A stretch of 60,273 nucleotides of DNA, from positions 1 through 60,273 of the forward strand of contig CAJUJB010000015.1 in assembly GCA_910586595.1 (NCBI GenBank), given 5' to 3'. Of this stretch, positions 1-9,400 are shown in pieces; the stretch's first letter is position 1, and each line of letters begins with the position of its first letter. The notes beneath the pieces were generated by a model, which was not told the DNA's origin, did not search any database, and worked only from the letters and a program-made list of their open reading frames with translations. Both the position numbers and the translations under genes were made by a program. Source of the DNA: an uncultured Muribaculaceae bacterium. GTDB lineage: Bacteria; Bacteroidota; Bacteroidia; Bacteroidales; Muribaculaceae.

Positions 1-15
1 TAACCGCCCCCTCTC

Positions 16-52
16 AAGCCCCGAAGGCCACAAGCCGACGGGGCTTTTTTTA
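16..52 (+). terminator. Intrinsic terminator of a gene left of the window
   Basis: A 7-bp GC-rich stem (AGCCCCG at 17-23 with CGGGGCT at 39-45) is followed directly by a run of seven T. This is a classic rho-independent terminator on the plus strand, so a plus-strand gene probably ends just outside the window. Confidence 0.8.
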
Positions 53-191
53 TATATATCCGCAAAGAAGCCTTCAATGATTATATTATGCGCACCAGCG
101 TTTTTGTCTATAGGGAGGTAAGATTGTCTAAATAAGGAGTAATGTGCTGGTATATTGGACAAAAGTACATGACTGTCTGCCATGAGGAATG

Positions 192-199
192 TATTTTTG
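192..199 (+). promoter_or_regulatory. Bacteroidetes -7 box before the GH43 gene
   Basis: TATTTTTG matches the Bacteroidetes -7 consensus TAnnTTTG and lies about 28 bases before the start codon at 227. I see no clear TTG-type -33 element at the right distance, so the promoter may be weak or activator-dependent. The stretch 53-191 holds no recognisable gene. Confidence 0.5.
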
Positions 200-226
200 C
201 AGCGTAAAACACATTAGCCTTAAATT

Positions 227-3061
227 ATGAAGAAACTCTTATTGGTGCCGATGGGCATAACTATGGTCGCTGCCATTGCCTCAGCCGAGGGGAATATTCC
301 AAATCCGGTGATACCGAATGTTGCGGATATCGGCGTGATGAAGTATAATGGGAAATACTATCTTGGCGGCTGCCGGACTGACGGCGATTTCTACATCTCT
401 GACGATCTTGTGAATTGGACAGGCCCGGTGCATGTGATAGATATGGACAATGATTGGAGCCGGGGATCGGGATGTGGAAACAATCAGATCCATGCCAATG
501 ACATGCTATACGACAACGGAACGATACATGCATATTGGTCGGTCAATTACTGGGGGCGCGACAAGCATGCTGTGCATATTGTGCATTCCGAAGCTGCCGA
601 TCCGATGGGCCCGTATGTTGAGCCTGTGAAAGACCGATGGATGGATAACCGCATTGATCCGAAAATATTCCGTGACGATGACGGCCAATTGTATATGTAC
701 ATGGTAAGATTTACCAACGGCAACACTATATGGGCCCGCAAGATGAAAAACTGGAGGGAGTTCGACGAGAAGGATCCGGATGGTTTTGTATGCCAGTTCG
801 CCTCGCTTCCCAATACGTGGGAACGGATGGATAATGCAGTTGCTGAAGGGCCTTGGGTGATAAAATACCATGGTCAATATTACATGATGTACAATGCCAA
901 CCATACGGGAGGCGAGTGGGGCAACTACCAGCTCGGTGTTGCGCAAGCACGTACTCCGATGGGTTTCAATAACGGTAATAAGTATTCACATCCGGTAGTC
1001 TTATCCAACCAGAAGGCACTGGAAGATGATAATGTGGATATACTCAAGTTTTCCACGGGGAAATATGATCCTCTTTTCGCTTACGTAACCGAGCGACCCG
1101 CATCGGGATGGACCGGAGTTGACTTCGATGACTCCGCCTGGAGCGAAGGGCTGCCAGGTTTTGCCCGGAAGGGCGAGCGGGGCAGCACAGTGTATCGTAT
1201 GGGTACACGCTGGGAAGGCGATACAATCTGGACGAGGAAACATTTCAAGCTTGATAATCCGTCTACCAATCTCGCGTTGCGCCTGACGGCCAAAGGCCCG
1301 AGCCGGATCTATCTCAACGGAACCGAAGTCCACGCAGAAGAACGTGGCGTGTACCGCATAATAAATTTAACACCCGAGATGAAGCGGGCATTGCGTGAAG
1401 GCGAAAATGTGCTTGCAGTGGAGTGTGCATCGGCAGGACGGCGTGGAGCTTACCTTAATGTTGAGCTATTCGATATGCAGGATAAGACGGCAGATCCGGA
1501 GATTGTATGGACGCCAGGGCAGCCCAATATTCTCCGTGGGCCCAATGGAATGGAGTGGTGGCTGATCTACATGGCTAATGATAATGGTAAGTCAAGGAGC
1601 CAATATGTCGACCGTGTATACTTCCACGGAGATAAAATGGTGGTTGACGGCATCACGCATGGAGCTCACAGTGGTTACCATCCACGACCGGCTGCACCGG
1701 CTTATGGTGATACTTTCGACGGCGAGTTTGATCTGTCGAAGTGGGCCGCAGCTTCTCTCGGAGAATATAAGATTGAAGATGGTGAGCTTCATCTTGGCGC
1801 TGGAGAGAATCCCGTGCTGGCGCCCTCTCTTGCGGCTAAGTCGTATCTATGGGAGGTGAATGTTAAGCCTGAATCCTCGGCAGGCATCTACGCGCTTTGG
1901 AAGGATGCCAAGAATAATGTAAAGATTGTATTCGACCAGTCGGCGGGAGAATGTCAGGTCTTGGAGACAATCAAAGGCAAGACAAAGAAATTAGCAGGTG
2001 TGACGCTCAGACCAGACTTCAGATGGGGTGTATATCATCAGCTCCGTGTGGAGCGTGATGGGGCCGACCTTATTCTATCAATCGATGAGATGCGGAATTC
2101 AACTCCGATAGAGACGTCATTGACTGCAGCAGCTGTGCCTGGTTTATATGCGGCGTCGCAGGCGGCCTATGACGGCTTGATATACACCATCGGATTTGAT
2201 GATGGCAATGACCGCATGAATGGCTGGGATATGGCTGAAGGGTCGTTATTGACGACTGAGCGAGGCGCCTGCGCTGCGAGGCCTATGAAGGCCTTCAAAG
2301 GCGAGCCTGGACGCAATTATGAATTTGTAAGCCAGGTCTCGAACCTGGGCGATGAGGCCAAGGCTGGCATATACGCGCTTTATCAGGACGAGAATAACTA
2401 TGTGAAGGCATTGCTGGATGCTCCGGCAAGGGCGCTTGTAGTAAGTGTAGTCGTGGATGGTGCGGAGAAAGACCGCAGCGTCATTCCGGTCGACTATGTG
2501 AACACGTTATATTATGATGTGAAATACACCGATTCATACGAGAAGGGATATGTGCTCGACTGCCCGACAACCTTCGACAAGATATATCTCAAACGCTATG
2601 ATGTGGCCAACCGGAATGTATTTACCGACAACCGCTTCGATAAGGACACTCCTACAGTTGCCGGCAAGGAGATTTTTGTTGATAATATGTTCGACCTGAT
2701 GGACGTGGCATATGAGGCCGAAGATGGATCGTGGATCAATCTGCCGACGGATGGCGCCAGAGTTGCAGCTCATCCGCTCTACAATGAAGCGGCCTTCGCA
2801 CCGGTCAAAGCTAAGCGTCTCCGCTTTATCAACCGCGATCCATCTGACGGCGGACATCATATCTACGATATCCGTATGCATGAGCTTTTCAAGGACAGCT
2901 ATAATCTGAGGGCTGTGCGCGAAGGCGACAAGCTCCATATATTTGTCGACGGACGAGAGTTGTCGCCTGTGCCGGTAGCTGAATTCGGCCCGTCAACAAT
3001 AGGTATAGAGGTTCTGGATGGCAATCCTGAGTTCCATGGGGTGTCGTACTGGCATAAATGA
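227..3061 (+). CDS. Secreted GH43-like glycoside hydrolase with inserted jelly-roll domain
   Basis: The protein has 944 residues with a signal peptide at 1-20 ending SAEG. The five-bladed GH43 propeller starts near residue 25. The GH43 carboxylates are plausible in the ADIGV segment (base), the RIDPKIFRDDDG segment (pKa modulator) and the AEGPW segment (acid). Between about residues 290 and 420 the propeller is interrupted by a GH2-type galactose-binding jelly roll (WTGVDFDDSAW ... NGTEV ... GENVLAVE). It resumes at WTPGQPNILRGPNG. The C-terminal half (about 490-944) looks like two concanavalin-type beta-sandwiches and an F5/8-C-like segment. Members act on arabinose-, xylose- or galactose-containing side chains; the exact substrate is not readable here. 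It stands alone, away from the PUL at 15-48 kb. Start chosen from the signal peptide. Confidence 0.75.
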   Translation: MKKLLLVPMGITMVAAIASAEGNIPNPVIPNVADIGVMKYNGKYYLGGCRTDGDFYISDDLVNWTGPVHVIDMDNDWSRGSGCGNNQIHANDMLYDNGTIHAYWSVNYWGRDKHAVHIVHSEAADPMGPYVEPVKDRWMDNRIDPKIFRDDDGQLYMYMVRFTNGNTIWARKMKNWREFDEKDPDGFVCQFASLPNTWERMDNAVAEGPWVIKYHGQYYMMYNANHTGGEWGNYQLGVAQARTPMGFNNGNKYSHPVVLSNQKALEDDNVDILKFSTGKYDPLFAYVTERPASGWTGVDFDDSAWSEGLPGFARKGERGSTVYRMGTRWEGDTIWTRKHFKLDNPSTNLALRLTAKGPSRIYLNGTEVHAEERGVYRIINLTPEMKRALREGENVLAVECASAGRRGAYLNVELFDMQDKTADPEIVWTPGQPNILRGPNGMEWWLIYMANDNGKSRSQYVDRVYFHGDKMVVDGITHGAHSGYHPRPAAPAYGDTFDGEFDLSKWAAASLGEYKIEDGELHLGAGENPVLAPSLAAKSYLWEVNVKPESSAGIYALWKDAKNNVKIVFDQSAGECQVLETIKGKTKKLAGVTLRPDFRWGVYHQLRVERDGADLILSIDEMRNSTPIETSLTAAAVPGLYAASQAAYDGLIYTIGFDDGNDRMNGWDMAEGSLLTTERGACAARPMKAFKGEPGRNYEFVSQVSNLGDEAKAGIYALYQDENNYVKALLDAPARALVVSVVVDGAEKDRSVIPVDYVNTLYYDVKYTDSYEKGYVLDCPTTFDKIYLKRYDVANRNVFTDNRFDKDTPTVAGKEIFVDNMFDLMDVAYEAEDGSWINLPTDGARVAAHPLYNEAAFAPVKAKRLRFINRDPSDGGHHIYDIRMHELFKDSYNLRAVREGDKLHIFVDGRELSPVPVAEFGPSTIGIEVLDGNPEFHGVSYWHK

Positions 3062-3083
3062 TGATTATTTACGAGTCAAATAT

Positions 3084-3114
3084 TTGTGTATAAGCAATAA
3101 AATTAGTAACTTTG
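3084..3114 (+). promoter_or_regulatory. Promoter of the rpsF-rpsR-rplI operon
   Basis: A TTG element at 3084-3086 is followed 20 bases later by the -7 box TAACTTTG at 3107-3114, a near-perfect Bacteroidetes housekeeping promoter. The start codon of rpsF lies about 48 bases downstream. Confidence 0.8.
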
Positions 3115-3162
3115 CAGCCGGAAAAATCTTTCCGCAATTAACACTTTAATTATCAACCAAAA

Positions 3163-3528
3163 ATGCAGTACGAAACCGTTTTCATTTTAACTCCCGTTTT
3201 GTCTGACGCACAGATGAAGGAAGCGGTAGAAAAATTCGCAAAGGTTCTCACCGACAACGGTGCAGAAATCGTTAACAGCGAAGAGTGGGGTCTCCGCAAA
3301 CTTGCTTACCCCATCGACAAGAAGTCAACCGGCTTCTATAGCCTCATCGAATTCAACGCCGACCCCCAGGTGATCCGCAAGCTCGAGACAGCCTATCGTC
3401 GTGACGAGCGCGTTCTCCGCTGGCTCACCTTCCGTCAGGACAAATATGCAGCACAGTACGCCGAAAAACGTCGCGCTCGCCGTGCCGCTCAACCCCAGGT
3501 TCAACCCGTAGAAACTAAGGAGGACTAA
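3163..3528 (+). CDS. rpsF: Small ribosomal subunit protein bS6
   Basis: This 121-residue protein is the 30S protein S6, which binds the central domain of 16S rRNA together with S18. The N-terminus MQYETVFILTP and the WGLRKLAYPI segment are diagnostic of the family. The basic tail (EKRRARRAAQ) is a common bacteroidal extension. It is the first gene of a three-gene ribosomal operon; rpsR follows after 3 bases. Confidence 0.97.
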   Translation: MQYETVFILTPVLSDAQMKEAVEKFAKVLTDNGAEIVNSEEWGLRKLAYPIDKKSTGFYSLIEFNADPQVIRKLETAYRRDERVLRWLTFRQDKYAAQYAEKRRARRAAQPQVQPVETKED

Positions 3529-3531
3529 ACC

Positions 3532-3801
3532 ATGGCACAGTCACAATCAGAAATCCGCTATCTCACCCCCATGTCGGTCGACGTGAAAAAGAAAAAATAT
3601 TGCCGTTTCAAACGTTTCGGCATCAACTTCGTCGACTACAAAGACCCCGAGTTCCTCAAGAAATTCCTCAACGAGCAGGGTAAAATCCTCCCCCGCCGCA
3701 TCACCGGCACCTCGCTGAAATTCCAGCGTCGTGTGGCACAGGCTGTTAAGCGTGCCCGTCACCTGGCTCTCCTGCCCTACGTAACCGACCTGATGAAATA
3801 A
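3532..3801 (+). CDS. rpsR: Small ribosomal subunit protein bS18
   Basis: This 89-residue protein is the 30S protein S18, the assembly partner of S6. The core KKKYCRFKRFGINFVDYKD and the RRITGTSLKFQR segment that contacts rRNA are typical. The cysteine of the YC motif is present. It sits 3 bases after rpsF and 21 bases before rplI, so the three are co-transcribed. Confidence 0.97.
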   Translation: MAQSQSEIRYLTPMSVDVKKKKYCRFKRFGINFVDYKDPEFLKKFLNEQGKILPRRITGTSLKFQRRVAQAVKRARHLALLPYVTDLMK

Positions 3802-3822
3802 CCCCTTACCGACGGATAAATT

Positions 3823-4266
3823 ATGAAAATCATTCTTAAAGAAGACGTTTCGGGCCTCGGCTACAAGGACGACGTCGTTGAAGTAAAGAACGGATACGGC
3901 CGTAACTACCTCATCCCCACCGGCAAGGCCGTTATTGCCACCGAATCGGCTCTCAAAGTTCTCGCTGAGAACCAGCGCCAGCGTGCTCACAAACTCGCAA
4001 AAATCAAAGCCGACGCAGAAGCTCTCGCAGCTTCTCTCCAGGGTCTTAAGCTTACTATCGGTGCCAAGACCAGCGCCACCGGTACTATCTTCGGCTCTGT
4101 TAACAACATCCAGATTGCAGAAGCTCTCGAGAAGCTCGGCCACAATGTTGACCGCAAGCTCATCGACATCAAGGAGTCTGTGAAGGAAGTTGGCGAATAC
4201 GTTGCCACTATCAAACTTCACAAAGAAGTTTCTGTAGAGGTTCCCTTCGAAGTTGTAGCTGAATAA
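3823..4266 (+). CDS. rplI: Large ribosomal subunit protein bL9
   Basis: This 147-residue protein is the 50S protein L9, which bridges the L1 stalk region through two globular domains joined by a long helix. The N-terminal rRNA-binding domain begins MKIILKEDVSGLGYKDDVVEVK and carries the signature GYGRNYLIPTGKA. The connecting helix and C-terminal domain follow. It is the last gene of the operon and is followed by a strong terminator. Confidence 0.97.
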   Translation: MKIILKEDVSGLGYKDDVVEVKNGYGRNYLIPTGKAVIATESALKVLAENQRQRAHKLAKIKADAEALAASLQGLKLTIGAKTSATGTIFGSVNNIQIAEALEKLGHNVDRKLIDIKESVKEVGEYVATIKLHKEVSVEVPFEVVAE

Positions 4267-4297
4267 GCTCATCTTTTAGGAACGCTATAAAATTCAA

Positions 4298-4336
4298 CGG
4301 CGTCTTCGATTTATTTCGGAGACGCCGCTTTTTTTT
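4298..4336 (+). terminator. Terminator of the rpsF-rpsR-rplI operon
   Basis: The perfect 8-bp stem CGGCGTCT (4298-4305) with AGACGCCG (4320-4327) is followed by C and a run of eight T, a strong intrinsic terminator on the plus strand. Confidence 0.9.
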
Positions 4337-4374
4337 GGAGATAAGTTGAGAAATCTGGTGGTAAAAGTAAGGGC

Positions 4375-4439
4375 AAAAAAAAATTACTCGTCGTCACGAC
4401 GAATAATCCTTTTACCTTAAATCTAATACCATGAAAAAC
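4375..4439 (-). ncRNA. Candidate small RNA of about 65 nt with its own promoter and terminator
   Basis: Read on the minus strand, a -7 box TAATTTTG (4445-4452) is followed by a short unstructured body (CATGGTATTAGATTTAAGG region, 4413-4433). Then comes a tight hairpin (TCGTCG/CGACGA around 4388-4402, extended by ATTA/TAAT) and a run of nine U (4375-4383). Promoter, body and terminator fit a free-standing transcript of roughly 65 nt with no open frame. It lies about 115 bases downstream of the GH18 gene in the same orientation, so its terminator may also end that transcript. I cannot assign it to a named RNA family. Confidence 0.5.
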
Positions 4440-4444
4440 TGATG

Positions 4445-4452
4445 CAAAATTA
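4445..4452 (-). promoter_or_regulatory. -7 box for the candidate small RNA
   Basis: The minus strand reads TAATTTTG, matching TAnnTTTG. A TTG lies 16 bases upstream, somewhat closer than the usual 19-20, so the -33 element is uncertain. Confidence 0.45.
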
Positions 4453-4565
4453 GAAAATATATGTTTTACAACATAGTTTTACTCGAGAAATTTGCATGGG
4501 TTTAACATTATTTTGCGTTTAGTGGAGTGATGTGCCATTAATTTAGTAGAAAAGGCGATAAAATC

Positions 4566-5579
4566 TCATTGCTCAAGCATTGCTGTATGAACTGCGCGAC
4601 TTAGCGATAGGCTGTCGTCATCGGTTTCGAAGCGCCAATACATTACACCGCCGAGATTTTTCTCGCGGGCATACCTGCATTTTAGTGTGAGTGACTCCGG
4701 ATCATCATATGTGAGGATCATTTTACCCTCTTTGTCGACTATATATGGCACGCCTGCAATGGTGTCGCGCATGACAGTCATGTCGGGTGCGACAGATATA
4801 TCACGCCATTCGGTGAAATCTTCGAATGCGTCGCAGCCATGACCATAGAATGCCAGACCATATATTATTTTACTTGCGGGTACATCATTCTCGATAAATT
4901 TGCAGACTCCATCATCGCCTGTCAGCCAATTTACCTTGTCAGAGTGAAAGAGAGGAGTGCTGAGTCCGGTGGGGGCATATCCCAGATCGTAGTTCATCAG
5001 ATTGTACTGATCAACCAGTGGAGTCATACGCTCAAAATCCACGCCGTAGCCGCTTGGAGCAACCGCGATGGTGAGAAGTTTGTCGGGGCCCATGGCAGCC
5101 CTCAGATCTGATAGAGCCTTCACAAAATTGTCGGTTTCTTCCTCCAACGATAGAGCCCACTCTCCGCGACCTGGCCATTCCCAGTCGATGTCGTAGCCAT
5201 CCAGATCATATTCTTTAAGAATACGCTGGCTGTCGTCGATAAGCATGGCCCGAAGTGAATCAGACCGGAAGGCTAGGCTGAGATTTTTTGCCGGGGCGCC
5301 GAAGCATCCGAGAATTTTAAGAGAAGGATAATCTTTCTTAAGGTCGCAAATAGCTTGTAAGCGTTCGGGATTGTTCACAATCAGAGTCGTGAGGGAGTCA
5401 GATACCGAGAAGTATGAGTAGATGATCTGATTGACATACGCCGCATTTATCGCCCTATCGTGGTTGTAATACACATAGGCGGCGATTACCGGGGAGTCTG
5501 CAGGCGATTCATCTTGGCCGCTTGAGCATGCTTCGGTGGCCAGCATCGCAAGAAATGGAATCAGATATATTGGTTTCAT
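4566..5579 (-). CDS. GH18 family glycosidase, likely exported lipoprotein
   Basis: This GH18 (chitinase/endo-N-acetylglucosaminidase) barrel protein carries the catalytic signature DGYDIDWEWPG, in which the Glu is the acid that works with substrate-assisted catalysis on GlcNAc-containing glycans. The N-terminus MKPIYLIPFLAML is hydrophobic and ends near a Cys (TEAC), so lipoprotein export is likely although the lipobox is poor. The upstream ATG at 5603 lies inside the promoter (-7 box at 5601-5608), so 5579 is the true start, giving 337 residues. Members of this short bacteroidal group often cut host N-glycans or chitin-like material; the substrate cannot be told here. It is transcribed divergently from the esterase at 5673. 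Confidence 0.85.
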   Translation of the reverse strand: MKPIYLIPFLAMLATEACSSGQDESPADSPVIAAYVYYNHDRAINAAYVNQIIYSYFSVSDSLTTLIVNNPERLQAICDLKKDYPSLKILGCFGAPAKNLSLAFRSDSLRAMLIDDSQRILKEYDLDGYDIDWEWPGRGEWALSLEEETDNFVKALSDLRAAMGPDKLLTIAVAPSGYGVDFERMTPLVDQYNLMNYDLGYAPTGLSTPLFHSDKVNWLTGDDGVCKFIENDVPASKIIYGLAFYGHGCDAFEDFTEWRDISVAPDMTVMRDTIAGVPYIVDKEGKMILTYDDPESLTLKCRYAREKNLGGVMYWRFETDDDSLSLSRAVHTAMLEQ

Positions 5580-5600
5580 AGATAGTTGGGTTTCTATGGG

Positions 5601-5608
5601 CAAAATTA
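5601..5608 (-). promoter_or_regulatory. -7 box of the GH18 gene
   Basis: The minus strand reads TAATTTTG. Its position shows that the ATG at 5603 cannot be the start and supports the ATG at 5579. Confidence 0.6.
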
Positions 5609-5642
5609 AGCAAAAAATATAGATGATGGCCGCAATAATGGC

Positions 5643-5650
5643 TACCTTTG
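5643..5650 (+). promoter_or_regulatory. -7 box of the secreted hydrolase gene
   Basis: TACCTTTG matches TAnnTTTG, 22 bases before the start codon. It is back-to-back with the GH18 promoter at 5601-5608, forming a compact divergent promoter region. Confidence 0.6.
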
Positions 5651-5672
5651 CAGTAAATCTTCTATTTCGAGA

Positions 5673-6467
5673 ATGAGAAAGAATATATTGACATTGTTTC
5701 TGGCCGTGGTAATCACTTCTGCGCTGTGTTGTGCGCAGCGGGAGGCCCGCGTAATTGAGTTTGATCAGCCTAAATTAACCGTGTTTCTGCCGGATAGTGC
5801 AGAAGCCTCGTCAAAAGCTCTGCTTGCGTGTCCGGGTGGAGGCTACAGCTACGTGGCTAAGAACCATGAAGGACTTGATTGGGCTCCGTTTTTCAATAAG
5901 CTCGGGCTTGCGTATGCCGTGCTCGAATACAGCTTGCCGGAAGGCGATCCTCGCATTCCTTTAGGTGATGTAGAGGCGGCTTATAAACTGATGTGCGATA
6001 GTGCAGCTGTCTGGGGCTTTTCTGCCGATTCTATCGGAGTTATGGGTTCGTCGGCAGGTGGTCATCTTGCGTCGAGTATGGCGACCATGAAGAACAACGA
6101 GCGTCACCCGGTTGCCTTTCAGATTCTCTTCTATCCAGTGATAAGCATGTCGCCCGACCTTACGCATATGGGATCGCATAATAAATTATTAGGTCAGGAA
6201 TGCGGAGAGGTGCTCGAACGGCAATATTCGTCAGATCTGAATGTCTCAACTTCAACTCCCCCCGCTCTGCTCATGCTGAGCAGCGACGACACTGTGGTCG
6301 CACCGGGCAATAGCCTGGCCTACTACTCGGCGTTGATCCGGGTTGGAGTTCCGGTTACACTGATAAGTTTCCCGACCGGTAATCACGGCTGGGGTGCCAA
6401 TCCAAAATTTATCTATCATGATGAGGTTTGCCACATCATTGCAGATTGGTTCGGCAAACTGAGGTAA
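5673..6467 (+). CDS. Secreted alpha/beta-hydrolase, acetyl-esterase type
   Basis: The protein has 264 residues with an N-terminal signal peptide (MRKNILTLFLAVVITSALCC); the paired Cys could serve as a lipidation site. The oxyanion-hole segment CPGGGYSYVA is of the HGGG-like type. The nucleophile elbow is GSSAGG near residue 127, the acid is in SSDDTVV near residue 208 and the His is in GNHGWG near residue 240. This is the BD-FAE/xylan-esterase-like group that removes acetyl or other acyl groups from polysaccharides. It ends 6 bases from the convergent STAND gene. The substrate is inferred from family only. Confidence 0.8.
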   Translation: MRKNILTLFLAVVITSALCCAQREARVIEFDQPKLTVFLPDSAEASSKALLACPGGGYSYVAKNHEGLDWAPFFNKLGLAYAVLEYSLPEGDPRIPLGDVEAAYKLMCDSAAVWGFSADSIGVMGSSAGGHLASSMATMKNNERHPVAFQILFYPVISMSPDLTHMGSHNKLLGQECGEVLERQYSSDLNVSTSTPPALLMLSSDDTVVAPGNSLAYYSALIRVGVPVTLISFPTGNHGWGANPKFIYHDEVCHIIADWFGKLR

Positions 6468-6473
6468 TGATAT

Positions 6474-9400
6474 TTACTGAAGGCATTTGTTTTGGGTCAG
6501 TACTTCAGCGACTTGCTTGCTGCAACGCACATCTGTAAAATCATATGCATCTGTGTTGAAGGATGTTATGATTCGAGAGGAGGATAGATACTCGCATTTG
6601 TCTTCGGTAAGGTAGAGTATTCTACCATTGGCGAGTATGACAATCAGGCTGCTCTGGCTGGCATTGAAAGCCAGATCTAAAATCCGACTATCTAAATTGT
6701 TCTGATAGGAATAGCTTCGCCACCAGCCTATCTTTTTTCCATATCTATTTGTCTCATAGTAAAACTCGAGAGACAGACGTCGGCGCCCATCTGTATGCGC
6801 GAGAATCGTTTTGGTAGGGTGACATGCAGTGATATGCACGTGACAGTAGTTGTTGTCTAATTTTCGCGTTCGTTGTCCGGTGCCGGTATGATATATGCTA
6901 ACCATTCCGCTTGATGCTGCCACGGCAATGAAAGGCTGGGATTTAAATGCTTGTACTGCCTGAATTGTCTCACCAGAATTATAAATCCGGAGTTGTCTCC
7001 CAGTTCGGTCGCTAGGAAAATATAGGGCAGAACTGTGATTGTCGACCGCAGCAATCTCCTGGTTGTTGAGTAAACACACAATCGAAGGATTCTCCACGGT
7101 ACATTGCATCTGGGCAACCTTGCCGGTTTTTAAATCCCGGCTTTCCAATCTGCCTGTCGAACGGTCTTTTCTTAAAATAGTATCTCCGATTGTGATAAGC
7201 TTTCCGTGTTGGTTTGAAACGAACGTTTCCTTTGACCATTCTTCACATCCAGTCGCTCGATTAAATATCCACGTTCCTTTTTGGGCGACACCGAGTATCC
7301 ATTTTCCATTTGCAGAAAGGTTTATTTTCTCGATTGCCGAATCACAGAATCTCTCTTCCAGTTTGAGGTTCTTATCGGCATCCCATATTTGCAGCCTACG
7401 CCCATCGGCAAAAATATCGGAACTTAGGGTGACAATAAGATTTCCGGCATCAGATATTGCAGCGTCCTGAAGTACAGTTACCTTCCTTCCAAAAGTAATG
7501 AATGGCTCTTTATCGAGATATATCTCTATGCGTCCGTCGATATACGACTTGGCGCATAGCTTATCGAGGGTAGCTACAGCTATTTCTTGGTTGCTTAAGC
7601 CAGGGTCTTTTATATTACAAAGGTTGCATTTCAGTTGATTCAGGGAAGTGCTTCCGGAGAAATTAATTTGGTCGTGGCTGCCTGGTATACTTCGGATGAG
7701 CAGACAATTTTCCAGATTATACTCCATCAAGCAGTTTTTATAGCCAATATAGAGGCTGCTGTCTTGGGCAATTATGAATTTGGTCTGGCGGTTAGATATT
7801 CTGCCGGTTCGGGGTGAAATTTCACCGATAAAACGCCATTTTTCGTCCAGACCGAATACCATGACAGAGCCCGCATTTACCAACAGGTAATTATGATAAA
7901 ATATCATATTGACAGCCCTTAGACCTATCCTAAAAGTAAACACTGACTGGTTGTTTCTGATATCGAATATTTCGATGCGGTTTACAGTGGCGGCTGCTAA
8001 AAATTTCTGATCCTCAGAGAATGCTAAAAGTCTATAGACCTCCGGGCTACCTATATCTAATCCAAGAGATGCAAAATTGATAGAGGAGCCTTTCAGTGAA
8101 ATTTTTGCAGGCAATGCTGGTGCATCAGGTAGTGGGGTATCCTCCAAATCCAGATTGGAAAAATCAGCCACTCCACCTTCGGCGGACGAAGGGAAACAAT
8201 TGAAAATATTCTTTATGATCATGGCTGGAGTTGCGAGAGTCGAGGCACAGTTCTTGACGTCGAGAGCCGTTCCGCACCAATATTTTCCACTGCCATTGCA
8301 TATGTGCCTGGCCAGAGGATGGGCAAAAAGACGTCTATTCCACATTCCGCCTATCTTCTCCTGCGAAGTCGACTCGTTGAGTATAAACTTGGCTGCGAGG
8401 TAATCGCGATACATCTGATGTGAGAAAGAGGTGGTATTCCCTTCCCGATGCATCAGATGAAGTTCGTTGATAAGCGTATCTGAAATGGTGCCAGAAGTCA
8501 TTTTGATTGGCTTTCTCATTGAGAAGTAATCACGGGCAGCCTCCAATTCATCCTCGTCGATAAAGAAGCTCAGATTCATTCCTGATAGAATGCTGCGGAA
8601 ATCTTCGTTGAGTTTATTGATGCTATATGACTCTTCATATCTATATGCTATAGCAGGCAAAACTACGTCAATGCAGTATATCGCTTCCAATACCTTGCGT
8701 CCTGAAATTCCCTGCCTTTTCATCATCAGGGCAATCTGCGCAAGGTAGTAGTTGAAAAATAGATCGGTACTGGTGGAGATAGGAAGTCTCCATGTCAGAA
8801 ACTCCACGTTCTGGAAATCTTCGATTATCGAGCATACTTCTTTGTAGATTGTCGCCAGCATCGGATTTTGAAGCAGTCTTCTGAGATTGGGAGATTTACA
8901 AATAGTAGCCCATTCGTTGGCTGTAAAGAATCGTTGCAGAGCGTCTTCTCCAGGGCCTTCCACCGATGCCTTGCAGTACCCATTGAGATTATAGCGGAAA
9001 GTAAAATCGACTCGTGAGGCAATCACAATCTGAATCCCTTTTAAGAAATTCATCCGTTGGATGTCTCTGATAAGCCGGCCTTCGCTGTCGGCATCAACTT
9101 CATTCAAGCCATCAATTATTATAATAAGTGATTGGTCTTTGAATCGTATAGATGTAGCCGCCCTGTACGATTTTTCATCACCGTCAAATATCGAGTCGAT
9201 GCAATATTCCTCAATGCCAAAGCCTAAGGAGGCCATTTGTTCGGCACTTACATATAGAGCAGGTTTTGTCGATTCATTGCAGAACGACAGCAACATAGTC
9301 GACTTACCCATTCCTCCTTCTCCAATCAGGATGAGTCCATTTGTTCCGGATTGCCATGCGCAATCAAGCAGAGACTGGATGTCGGACTTATCAAACTGAG

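Noticed and set aside
6400..6480. Possible attachment-site duplicate of the tRNA-Leu 3' end at the left edge of the accessory block
   Set aside because: No matching stretch to GTTCGAGTCCTGTTCTGGGC was found there.
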